DNA from: Catenulispora pinistramenti
GTDB lineage: Bacteria > Actinomycetota > Actinomycetes > Streptomycetales > Catenulisporaceae
Direction: 5' to 3'
NCBI RefSeq assembly: GCF_018274385.1
Contig: NZ_JAAFYZ010000106.1
Coordinates: 1 to 33,100 of the forward strand
DNA: 33,100 bases
A model generated the notes under the pieces. The model was given only the letters and a program-made list of their open reading frames with translations, was not told the origin of the DNA and searched no databases. This document shows positions 8,507-15,469 of this stretch, one piece after another (position 1 is the first letter of the stretch; each line of letters opens with the position of its first letter). Both the position numbers and the translations under genes were made by a program.

Positions 8507-9649
8507 ATGTTCGGCTACAGAGTGCCCGCCCCTGACCAGGCGATGCTCATCTCCGGCGGCCGCCGGGGGCAGGGCGGCGCCCCGTTCCGGGTCGTCACCG
8601 GCCACGGCAAGTTCATCCTCCCGGTGTTCCGCAAGACCCGGTTCCTGACGCTGTCCATGCAGGAGGCCGAGGTCTCCGAGACCTGCGTGACCAAGCAGGG
8701 CATCGCCCTGACCGTGACCGCGGTCATCGCCTTCAAGGTCGGCAACGACACCGAGAGCATCGTCAACGCCGGCCAGCGCTTCCTGTCCGACCAGAACCAG
8801 ATGTCGACGCTGACCGCCCGCATCTTCGCCGGCCACCTGCGCTCCATCATCGGCTCGATGACGGTCGAGGAGATCGTCACCGAGCGCCAGAAGCTGGCCG
8901 AGGAGGTGCTGGACACCTCCAAGTCCGAGATGGCCAAGATCGGCCTGACCGTGGACTCGCTGCAGATCATGTCGATCGACGACATGAAGACCGGCTACAT
9001 CGACGCCATGGCCGCCCCGCACAAGGCCGCGATCCAGCGCCAGGCCCAGATCGCCCAGGCCCAGGCCACCCAGGCCTCGGTCGAGGCCCAGCAGGAGGCC
9101 GAGCGCAACAAGGCCGAGTACGCCCGGCACACCGCGATCGTGCAGGCCCAGTACAAGGCCGAGGTCGACCAGGCCCAGGCGGTGGCGGCCCAGGCCGGCC
9201 CGCTGTCCCAGGCCAAGGCCCAGCAGGAGGTGCTGATGGCCCAGACCGAGCTGGCCCAGCGCAACGCCGAACTCCGCCAGCAGGAACTGGTCGCCGAAGT
9301 GGTCAAGCCCGCCGAGGCCGAAGCCGAGCGGGTCCGCATCACCGCCGCCGCCGAGGCCGAGCGCATGCGCGTGCAGGCCGAGGCCGCCGCCAGCTACGAC
9401 CGCGTGGCCCTGGACCGCATGATCATCGACCAGCTGCCGCTGATCGTGGAGAAGGCCGCCGGCGGCCTGAACGGCGCGAACATCAACGTGCTCAACGGTG
9501 CCGACGGCCTGTCGGAGATCGCGGCCGGGCTGGTCGGGCAGGGCCTGGCGATCCTGGACTCGGTGAAGAAGGGCCTCAGCGAGGAGACCGGCAAGGAAGG
9601 GGTCAAGCCGCAGGTCATCGAGCGGGTGCAGATCGACAACGGGAAGTAG
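8507..9649 (+). CDS. Flotillin/SPFH-domain protein
   Basis: A 380-aa membrane-scaffold protein. The SPFH/band-7 domain spans about residues 1-190 (GHGKFILPVFRKTRFLTLSM, then a typical ARIFAGHLRSIIGSMTVEEI). A long Ala/Gln/Glu-rich coiled coil with EAEAERVRI-type repeats covers about 185-310, and a short C-terminal segment follows. There is no clear transmembrane helix, so membrane contact would be through the SPFH domain or a partner. GGAAGAAGG about 8 nt before the ATG is a good ribosome binding site. Flotillins organise membrane microdomains, and the NfeD-like gene just upstream is the expected partner. A GC hairpin follows the stop. Confidence 0.93.
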   Translation: MFGYRVPAPDQAMLISGGRRGQGGAPFRVVTGHGKFILPVFRKTRFLTLSMQEAEVSETCVTKQGIALTVTAVIAFKVGNDTESIVNAGQRFLSDQNQMSTLTARIFAGHLRSIIGSMTVEEIVTERQKLAEEVLDTSKSEMAKIGLTVDSLQIMSIDDMKTGYIDAMAAPHKAAIQRQAQIAQAQATQASVEAQQEAERNKAEYARHTAIVQAQYKAEVDQAQAVAAQAGPLSQAKAQQEVLMAQTELAQRNAELRQQELVAEVVKPAEAEAERVRITAAAEAERMRVQAEAAASYDRVALDRMIIDQLPLIVEKAAGGLNGANINVLNGADGLSEIAAGLVGQGLAILDSVKKGLSEETGKEGVKPQVIERVQIDNGK

Positions 9650-9658
9650 GCGCCGCAG

Positions 9659-9680
9659 GCGCGGCCGCTGCCGGCCGCGC
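9659..9680 (+). terminator. GC-rich hairpin after flotillin gene
   Basis: A perfect 9-bp inverted repeat GCGCGGCCG/CGGCCGCGC with a 4-nt loop, 9 nt after the flotillin stop. It has no T tract, as is common for actinobacterial terminators. Confidence 0.6.
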
Positions 9681-9722
9681 TCGCGGTGCGCGAAGCGAAG
9701 TACGTGAGCCCCCTGAGTCAGT

Positions 9723-9740
9723 AGCCTGAGCAGTCAGGCT
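9723..9740. repeat. Short inverted repeat AGCCTGA-N4-TCAGGCT
   Basis: A perfect 7-bp inverted repeat with a 4-nt spacer, overlapping a TAGCCT hexamer at 9722-9727 and lying just upstream of an 11-codon ORF. It could be an operator or a small hairpin; nothing decides between them. Confidence 0.5.
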
Positions 9741-9757
9741 GTCGGCTTGGGGGGCTC

Positions 9758-9793
9758 ATGACGTTCACCGGTATCGAGATCGTCCAAAGCTGA
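9758..9793 (+). other. Possible 11-codon mini-ORF or gene remnant
   Basis: ATG followed by ten sense codons (MTFTGIEIVQS) and TGA, preceded at close range by a G-rich run (about 9749-9754) and by the TAGCCT/inverted-repeat element. It may be a translated micropeptide, a leader, or the 5' stump of a lost gene. Evidence is positional only. Confidence 0.25.
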
Positions 9794-9808
9794 TCCCGCG
9801 GCGCCGCC

Positions 9809-11422
9809 TCAGCCGTCGCTCCGCATCCGGCTCAGCGTGAAGGTCTCCAGCGGAGCGATCTTCCCGTCCGGCTGCGAGACCACGTAGTACGTCACGTGGA
9901 TCCGCGTCTGGCCGCCGGCGTGGGTGCCCGGGTCCACGTCGAACGCGGCGAAGCCGTAGGGGTGCTGCTCGTCGCGGACGCCGATCCAGGGGGCGTCCTC
10001 GAAGACGTAGGTCGGCGTCTTCTTGCCGTTCACGGGCGCGCCGACGCCCATCAGCACCTTTGCCTTGCTGCCCGCGAAGAACTTCTGGTTGCTGGGGCTG
10101 GAGGTGCCGCCGCCGCCGAGGACCATGTGGACGGTGCCCTTGGAGGTGTCGATGTTGTTGGTGTCCGTGGACACCGGGTTGGGGGTCAGGGTCTGGCTGC
10201 CGGAGATCACGCCGCGGACCGGGTGGGAGCGTTCGTAGTCGTGCTCGTGGCCGCAGACGACCAGGTCCACCTCGTACTTGTCGAACAGTGGGCCCCACTG
10301 CTCGCGGATGCCGATGTCGGCGCCGTTGGCGTCGGAGCTGGAGACGATCACCTGGTGCATGCAGACCACGATCCAGTCGATGCGGTCGTCGCGGCGGGCG
10401 GCCTTCAAGGTGCGCTCCAGCCAGGCACGCTGGCGGCCGGCGCTGTAGCCGCTGACGTAGGTGTCGCCGCCGTCTTGGAGCGCCACGTCGTCGTTCTGCA
10501 GGACCACGAAGCGGACCGAGCCGACGGTGAAGGCGTACCAGAGGCCTGCGAACTCGGCGTCCTCGCCGTTGGCCGGGAGGGCGAAGCGGGTCTGGAAGGC
10601 CGAGAAACCCAGCGGGCCGTTGCCCTTCTCGTTCTCGTGGTTGCCGGCGGCGGGCATCCAGGGCCGGAAGCGGGCCGAGCGGGTGTTGTTCTGGAAGAAC
10701 GAGTCCCAGGTGCGCAGCCGGTCCGGGTTGATGTTGGCGTAGCACAGGTCACCGTTGAGCAGGTGGAACAGCGGTGCCACCTGCTCCACACCGGCGACGA
10801 TGTCGGCCGCGGCCGGGGTGGCGATGGTGGCCGGGACCGAGGTGAAGCCGCCGCCGGAGGCCGCCGCCCAGGTCGTGCCGGGCGTGGCCTGGTCGCCGAA
10901 GCTGGTGAAGGTGAACGGCTTGCGGCCGGACGGCGCGGTGCGGAAGGCGGCCGAGTCCGGCAGGACGCCGTCGTGCAGGGCGCTGTAGACGTAGGTGGAG
11001 TCCGGGCGCAGGCCGCCGATCTGCGCGTGATGGACGTACACCTCGCGCCCCGAAGCGCCGTCGGTGTACGTGCGGGTCTCGGCCTGGACTGTGTTGCCGT
11101 GCCCGCCCTCGAGGCTCCCGAAGCGCACCCGCGGCCGGCGCACCGGCGCCGTGGTGGTCCACGAGGCGTACATCTCGCACGTCGGATCCGCACCGAACGT
11201 CAGGTGCAGGCCGTCGACCGGCGGCGCACCGAGCGCGCCGGGAGTGGTGAGCAGCAAAGGGGAACCGGACGGAGCCGGGGCCGAACTCGGCCCGGAGGCG
11301 GCCTCGGTGGTGGCCGCGGCGGCGGCCGGCGAAGCCAGCAGCGGGGACGCGGCGAGCGCGGCGCCGGCGGTCCCGGCGGCGAGCAGAGCGGTACGACGGT
11401 CGACGGGCATCCGATCGGTCAT
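9809..11422 (-). CDS. Secreted purple acid phosphatase-like metallophosphoesterase
   Basis: A 537-aa exported phosphatase that would release phosphate from organic esters outside the cell. The N-terminus has a Tat-type signal (VDRRTALLAAG, then a long Ala-rich stretch). An Fn3-like purple-acid-phosphatase N domain (about 75-180) precedes the catalytic domain. The metal-ligand motifs are all visible in order: SFGDQ, NGDLCYAN, AGNHENE, a His in CMHQVIV and GHEHDYERSHP. The start at 11422 is preferred because TAGCGT stands 7 nt upstream and the Tat signal follows at once; a longer in-frame reading to 11500 adds a non-conserved leader. It is a single-gene unit, downstream of and co-directional with the CoA transferase gene. 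Confidence 0.92.
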   Translation of the reverse strand: MTDRMPVDRRTALLAAGTAGAALAASPLLASPAAAAATTEAASGPSSAPAPSGSPLLLTTPGALGAPPVDGLHLTFGADPTCEMYASWTTTAPVRRPRVRFGSLEGGHGNTVQAETRTYTDGASGREVYVHHAQIGGLRPDSTYVYSALHDGVLPDSAAFRTAPSGRKPFTFTSFGDQATPGTTWAAASGGGFTSVPATIATPAAADIVAGVEQVAPLFHLLNGDLCYANINPDRLRTWDSFFQNNTRSARFRPWMPAAGNHENEKGNGPLGFSAFQTRFALPANGEDAEFAGLWYAFTVGSVRFVVLQNDDVALQDGGDTYVSGYSAGRQRAWLERTLKAARRDDRIDWIVVCMHQVIVSSSDANGADIGIREQWGPLFDKYEVDLVVCGHEHDYERSHPVRGVISGSQTLTPNPVSTDTNNIDTSKGTVHMVLGGGGTSSPSNQKFFAGSKAKVLMGVGAPVNGKKTPTYVFEDAPWIGVRDEQHPYGFAAFDVDPGTHAGGQTRIHVTYYVVSQPDGKIAPLETFTLSRMRSDG

Positions 11423-11429
11423 GCCGGGG

Positions 11430-11435
11430 ACGCTA
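11430..11435 (-). promoter_or_regulatory. -10 element of purple acid phosphatase gene
   Basis: TAGCGT on the minus strand, 7 nt before the ATG at 11422; supports this start and a leaderless transcript. Confidence 0.45.
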
Positions 11436-11520
11436 GCCAGAGGGCTGACCCCGGCGAGTGAACACCCGATGAGCAGAAGGCGAAGCTTCCCCCGAACCAC
11501 GGTCGGCGACGGGCGACGCG

Positions 11521-11560
11521 CGACCGGCGACCGGCGACCGGCGACCGGCGACCGGCGACC
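11521..11560. repeat. CGACCGG heptamer tandem repeat
   Basis: Five perfect CGACCGG units plus a partial sixth, in the 157-nt gap between the CoA transferase stop and the phosphatase start. Degenerate copies precede it from about 11504. The 7-bp period is non-coding; it may be a slippage-prone spacer. Confidence 0.9.
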
Positions 11561-11579
11561 AGTAAACAGAAATCAGAAA

Positions 11580-12977
11580 TCATCCGAGCGGAGGCGGCCC
11601 CGACCAGCCGAGCGCGGCCCCCGCCACAGACCCGGGGAACCGCACGCGAGTCAGCTCTCCGACCGCACTCGGCTCACGCAGCAGCAGATCTTCGACGTCG
11701 GACAGCGCCGGGTCCGGAACCGCCAGGCCGACCGCCGGATCGAGGCGGCCGAGGCTGTCCACCGCGTGACCGACACCGGCGAGGCTGACATCGACCGCCA
11801 AACCGCCGCCCCGACGCAGTGCCTCGATCGCCCCGGCCGCCGCCAGCCAGCCCGCACCGTGGTCCAAGACCTGCGCGGGCAACGGCACGGGACGCTCGGC
11901 GCCCGCCGCCCGCATCCCCTCCTCGGCGATGCCGGTGGCCATCTGCACCAGCGAGTCGAAGCCGCGACGGCCATCCCACGGCCCGTCGGCGCCGTAGGCG
12001 GAGATGGAGACGTGGACCAGGTTCGGGTTGACCGCGGCCAGATCGGCGGGGCCGAGGCCGAGCTTGGCCAGCGCGCCGGGACGGTAGGACTGAAGCACGA
12101 TATCGGCGTCCCGGACGAGGTCCAGGAACGCGGCGTGGCCCGCGTCGGTACGCAAGTCGAGGAAACGCAGGGCCTTGCCGACGTTCAGGTCCAGGTCCAG
12201 GCCGCGGATCGTGGGCAGCAGCGGCGAGCGGACCATGGTGACGTCGGCGCCGTGGCCGGCCAGCACCCGACCGGCGTTGGGACCGGCGATGATGCGGGTC
12301 AGGTCGAGGACCCGGATGCCGGACAGCGGCCGTGAGCTGGGAACGAGCTCGCGGTTGGTGATTGCCGCACCGCCGGCCGGGCCCGACCCGCCCGCACCAG
12401 CCAGGCCAGCAGAACCAACAGAACCAATCCCACCGGTCCCACCGGTCCCACCGGCGACCCCACAGTCAGCCGCGAAGACCTCCCCACCGCCCAGCGGCGC
12501 CATCGCCACCACCGGCCGCCCCGCAACCACCGCGCTCTGCGGATGCGCCAACCACTCCTCGCGCGTCCGCATCGCCGCGGCCACACCACCGGCCTGCGCG
12601 ATCGCGTCCTCCAGCTCGAACCGCCCGCGCCGCCGCACCGCGGCCGCCACCGCGTCCCGCTCCTGCGGCACCCCGAGCACCCGGCACGCGATCGCCGCGT
12701 GGTGCTCGAAGTTGCAGTGCAGGCGCACCCAGCCGTCGGCCGCCTCGTAATCCCCGGACAACGGCGCCCACTCGAACGCCGCCTCGCCGTCCACCCGAAG
12801 GTAGCGCTCACTCCGGAACGCGATCGCCGCCTCCCGCACGCCGACCCGGACCTCCGGCGGCGCGCTCAGCCCGTTGCGCGCGGCGAAGAACGCCGCCGCC
12901 TGAGCGTGGGCGGCCGTCACCGTCCACGCCGCGAACTCCCCCACCCGGAACACCGACGGCAGACCGAGATCATCCAT
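11580..12977 (-). CDS. Family III CoA transferase (CaiB/BaiF), two-part
   Basis: A 465-aa protein whose C-terminal two thirds are a CaiB/BaiF-type CoA transferase. The N-terminal Rossmann start is GIRVLDLTRIIAGPNAGRVLAGHGADV near residue 226. The active-site Asp region is DADIVLQSYRPGALAKLGLG, and the following block is HVSISAYGADGPW. About 215 residues precede this, containing a helical segment and strands with LRVDGEAAFEW and WVRLHCNFEHHAA, which resemble the distal (closing) part of the same family, so the gene looks like a permuted or duplicated arrangement. A Gly/Ala-rich linker with GGTGGTGGIG separates the halves. The ATG at 12977 has TAGTGT 6 nt upstream. The substrate pair is unknown. 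Confidence 0.85.
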   Translation of the reverse strand: MDDLGLPSVFRVGEFAAWTVTAAHAQAAAFFAARNGLSAPPEVRVGVREAAIAFRSERYLRVDGEAAFEWAPLSGDYEAADGWVRLHCNFEHHAAIACRVLGVPQERDAVAAAVRRRGRFELEDAIAQAGGVAAAMRTREEWLAHPQSAVVAGRPVVAMAPLGGGEVFAADCGVAGGTGGTGGIGSVGSAGLAGAGGSGPAGGAAITNRELVPSSRPLSGIRVLDLTRIIAGPNAGRVLAGHGADVTMVRSPLLPTIRGLDLDLNVGKALRFLDLRTDAGHAAFLDLVRDADIVLQSYRPGALAKLGLGPADLAAVNPNLVHVSISAYGADGPWDGRRGFDSLVQMATGIAEEGMRAAGAERPVPLPAQVLDHGAGWLAAAGAIEALRRGGGLAVDVSLAGVGHAVDSLGRLDPAVGLAVPDPALSDVEDLLLREPSAVGELTRVRFPGSVAGAALGWSGPPPLG

Positions 12978-12983
12978 GCCCCC

Positions 12984-12989
12984 ACACTA
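12984..12989 (-). promoter_or_regulatory. -10 element of CoA transferase gene, abutting terminator
   Basis: TAGTGT on the minus strand with 6 nt to the ATG at 12977. Its outer base is also the first base of the adjacent hairpin, so any -35 contact falls in the terminator. Confidence 0.5.
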
Positions 12990-13030
12990 AAACGGCGGCC
13001 CGGGTCACGAAGACCCGGGCCGCCGGTTTT
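12989..13030 (-). terminator. Strong intrinsic terminator of sigma/membrane-protein operon
   Basis: An almost perfect inverted repeat of about 18 bp per arm (AAAAC-GGCGGCCCGGGTC and its complement, with one extra base) and a 5-nt loop ACGAA. It starts 12 nt after the stop at 13043. On the minus strand the hairpin ends in TTTT; the other arm also ends TTTT on the plus strand, so it may work both ways. Confidence 0.88.
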
Positions 13031-13042
13031 GCGCAGCGGTGC

Positions 13043-13993
13043 CTAACTCGGCGGATTGGGACCGCAGTCCATAGGGGGCTGGTAGCCGTTCGCGAACGGC
13101 AGCGGCAGCGACGACCCCGCGACGATCTGGCCCAGTTGGTCGGCGGTGTAGGGGAACGGATCCGTGGGCCGGACCGTTTTGTCCGCCCCCACTCCACGGA
13201 CTGAACCGTCGATCGCGTAAGCGATGATCCGCCTGCCGTCCGTCAGCGTGCGAACCGCCTGCACATAGTGTCCGTTGGCGGCCGTCCCGGTCTGAAGCAC
13301 TGACCCGTCGGGCAGTGTCGTTTTGGCGATCGGGCCCCAGCTCTCCTGGACACCGCCCCAGACACCGAACATGTCCTGCTGTTGACTGGCGGCCGTCACG
13401 AGCACTGTCACCTGCACTACCGGTGTTGAGTCGTTGTTCTTGCGTGGGATCGCGGGCCGGCCGTCCACAGTCCACTGTTCCGTGAAGCTGTAGCCATCCT
13501 CAAGCTGCGACTCGGTGTCGCACGAGCCGCCCATGTTCGTCACCGAGAGCGGTGGCTGGGTGGACGTCAGATGCTTCCCGCCCGGATCGAGCTCGCCGAA
13601 CAGCTTCGCCAACACCGCGTACGCGGCCTGGTCCGACCGCGACTTCGAGCCCTGCGCCGTGGTCGGCGAACTCGACGAACCCGACACCGCCGTCGGCGTG
13701 GCGCCCGTCCCGGCGACGACCTGAGATCCGCCGCCACCGGCGAACGCCGTCACGGCGACAGCCACCGCGGCGACCGAAGCCGTACTCGCCAGCGCAGCGG
13801 CCACGCGGCGGCGCCGCACCTTTCGCCGACCGCCGAGCACCAGGTCCTCGGCGGTGAACCCGAGGCGCGGCCGGGTTTCGCCGACGGATTGCGCCAACCA
13901 TGCCCGCGTCTGTGCCGCGTGCTCCTCCCCGCTCACTCCCCCAGTTGCAGAGAGCCCGTACTCCTCGTCCCGATCTCCGAACCCTGTCATCAC
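13043..13993 (-). CDS. Membrane-anchored partner of the ECF sigma factor
   Basis: A 316-aa single-pass membrane protein of unknown family, encoded with the ECF sigma gene and overlapping it by 4 nt (ATGA). The cytoplasmic N-terminus is about 60 residues, followed by basic RRKVRRRR and one hydrophobic segment (VAAALASTASVAAVAVAVTAFA). A Ser/Thr-rich linker and a ~200-residue outer domain with WTVDGRP and VQESWGPIAK-type strands follow. Coupling to a sigma gene is typical of anti-sigma factors, but there is no HxxxCxxC zinc finger, so it is at most a non-zinc anti-sigma or a co-regulated sensor. It ends just before a strong terminator. Confidence 0.8.
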   Translation of the reverse strand: MMTGFGDRDEEYGLSATGGVSGEEHAAQTRAWLAQSVGETRPRLGFTAEDLVLGGRRKVRRRRVAAALASTASVAAVAVAVTAFAGGGGSQVVAGTGATPTAVSGSSSSPTTAQGSKSRSDQAAYAVLAKLFGELDPGGKHLTSTQPPLSVTNMGGSCDTESQLEDGYSFTEQWTVDGRPAIPRKNNDSTPVVQVTVLVTAASQQQDMFGVWGGVQESWGPIAKTTLPDGSVLQTGTAANGHYVQAVRTLTDGRRIIAYAIDGSVRGVGADKTVRPTDPFPYTADQLGQIVAGSSLPLPFANGYQPPMDCGPNPPS

Positions 13994-14511
13994 GACTCCT
14001 TCGCCACGCGGCCCGAGGCCGTCGCCTGCTGGTCGAGGAGGATTCCGCGCAGGGTGGCCAGCCCCCGCGCGGTCTGCGAACGGACGGTGCCCGGCGAGCA
14101 GTCGAGCAGATCCGCGGTCTGCTCGATGGACAAGTCCTCCCAGAACCGGAGCACCAAAGTGGCTCGCTGCCGTGGCGCCAACCGCGCCAGGGCCTGGAGA
14201 ACGGCGTCCCGCTCCCCGATGTCCGAACCTTCCGGCGCCGCCGATTCCGGTACCACGTCCACCGACCGCTCACGGCGCCAACCGCGCCGCTTCTCGTCGA
14301 TGACGCAGCGCACCAGCACCCGGCGCACATAGGCGTCGCGGTTCTCGGCCTGCTCGACCCGGTGCCACGCCACGTACAGCTTCAGCAAAGCCGTCTGCAC
14401 CACGTCCTCGGCCTGGTGCGCGTCGCCGCACAGCAGGTGGGCCGTGTGCCACAACGCGCGAGAGCGCGCCGTGACGTATTCCTTGTACTCCGCCTCAGCA
14501 GAAGCCCGCAT
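13990..14511 (-). CDS. ECF RNA polymerase sigma factor, SigE family
   Basis: A 173-aa ECF sigma factor of the actinobacterial SigE-like family. Region 2 (about 8-75) includes AHLLCGDAHQAEDVVQTALLKLY for -10 recognition. Region 4 (about 105-160) includes LAPRQRATLVLRFWEDLS and the HTH IEQTADLLDCSPGTVRSQ for -35 recognition. Length is usual for the family. GGGGAGG about 7 nt before the ATG is a clear ribosome binding site, unlike the leaderless genes nearby. The overlapping downstream membrane protein is the likely regulator. Target promoters are not deducible from this window. Confidence 0.95.
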   Translation of the reverse strand: MRASAEAEYKEYVTARSRALWHTAHLLCGDAHQAEDVVQTALLKLYVAWHRVEQAENRDAYVRRVLVRCVIDEKRRGWRRERSVDVVPESAAPEGSDIGERDAVLQALARLAPRQRATLVLRFWEDLSIEQTADLLDCSPGTVRSQTARGLATLRGILLDQQATASGRVAKES

Positions 14512-14615
14512 CGTCCGTCCTCCCCTTCTGGTGGTAGGACGGAGCGACTCACCGCCGACGCTGCATCGCGACGAAGATTCCTACCGCGCCGACACCTCAG
14601 GGGCCGGAAGAGACC

Positions 14616-15422
14616 TCAGGTACCGGAAGCCAGCTCCCGTGACCGGTCCCGCGCGGCCTCCAGCGCGGCGATCATCGCGGCCCGCACCCCGTGGTCCTCC
14701 ATGGTGCGGATGGCGGAGATGGTGGTGCCGGCCGGGGAGGTGACGGCCTCGCGCAGCTTCACCGGGTGCTCGCCGGAGTCGCGCAGCATCACGGCGGCGC
14801 CGATCGCGGCCTGCACGATCAGGTCGTGCGCGGCGGCGCGCGGCAGGCCGAGCAGGATCCCGGCGTCGGTCATGGCCTCGACCAGGTAGTAGAAGTACGC
14901 CGGGCCGGAGCCGGACAGCGCCGTCACCGCGTCCTGCTGCGCCTCCGGCACCCGGATCGTCTTGCCGACCGGGGCGAAGATCTCCTCGGTGCGGGCCAGG
15001 TGTTCCTCGGTGGCGTGGGCGCCGGCCGAGATCGCCGACATGGCCTCGTCCACCAGGACCGGGGTGTTCGTCATCACCCGGACCACCGGGACGCCCTCGG
15101 CCAGCCGGGAGGCGATGAAGCCGGTGGTGATGCCGGCGGCTCCGGTGATCACCAGCCGGCCGGCCGGGACGTGCGGGGCCAGTTCCTCCAGCAGCGCGGC
15201 CATGTCCTGCGGCTTGACCATCAGGATCAGGGTGTCGGCCTTGGCCGCCGCCTCGGCGTTGCTCACCGCGTCCACGCCGTAGGTGGAGCGCAGCATGGCC
15301 GCGCGTTCCGGGCGGCGGGCCGTCACCAGCACCTCGTCCGGCTGCTTTCCGGCCCGCAGCAGGCCCGAGACCAGGGCCTCGCCGATCTTTCCGGTGCCGA
15401 GGACGGCGACGCGCTGGGTCAT
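14616..15422 (-). CDS. proC: Pyrroline-5-carboxylate reductase
   Basis: A 268-aa cytoplasmic enzyme reducing pyrroline-5-carboxylate to proline with NAD(P)H, the last step of proline synthesis. The N-terminal Rossmann motif is VAVLGTGKIGEALVSGLL. NTPVLVDEAMSAI matches the core, and the family signature ALSGSGPAYFYYLVEAM with TSPAGTTISAI lies near residues 170-240. The ATG at 15422 gives the expected length; upstream in-frame codons belong to the shadow of the proline dehydrogenase gene. The proline dehydrogenase gene ends 47 nt upstream in the same direction, so the two opposing reactions seem to share a transcript. Position corresponds to Rv0500. Confidence 0.96.
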   Translation of the reverse strand: MTQRVAVLGTGKIGEALVSGLLRAGKQPDEVLVTARRPERAAMLRSTYGVDAVSNAEAAAKADTLILMVKPQDMAALLEELAPHVPAGRLVITGAAGITTGFIASRLAEGVPVVRVMTNTPVLVDEAMSAISAGAHATEEHLARTEEIFAPVGKTIRVPEAQQDAVTALSGSGPAYFYYLVEAMTDAGILLGLPRAAAHDLIVQAAIGAAVMLRDSGEHPVKLREAVTSPAGTTISAIRTMEDHGVRAAMIAALEAARDRSRELASGT

Positions 15423-15469
15423 GGGGTCCGGTCTCCTCACATCCGCCGGACGCCGCTCGGCGCTCCGGC

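Noticed and set aside
9896-11461. A 521-residue plus-strand open frame opposite the purple acid phosphatase
   Set aside because: Repetitive Gly/Val/Asp composition without any domain; the minus-strand phosphatase has all metal motifs.
11423-11500. Longer start for the purple acid phosphatase
   Set aside because: The in-frame extension has a hydrophobic stretch but precedes the proper Tat signal, and the TAGCGT element sits inside it at the right distance for the ATG at 11422.
11521-11560. CRISPR-like or iteron array
   Set aside because: The unit is a 7-bp head-to-tail repeat without spacers or any associated gene; simple slippage repeat.
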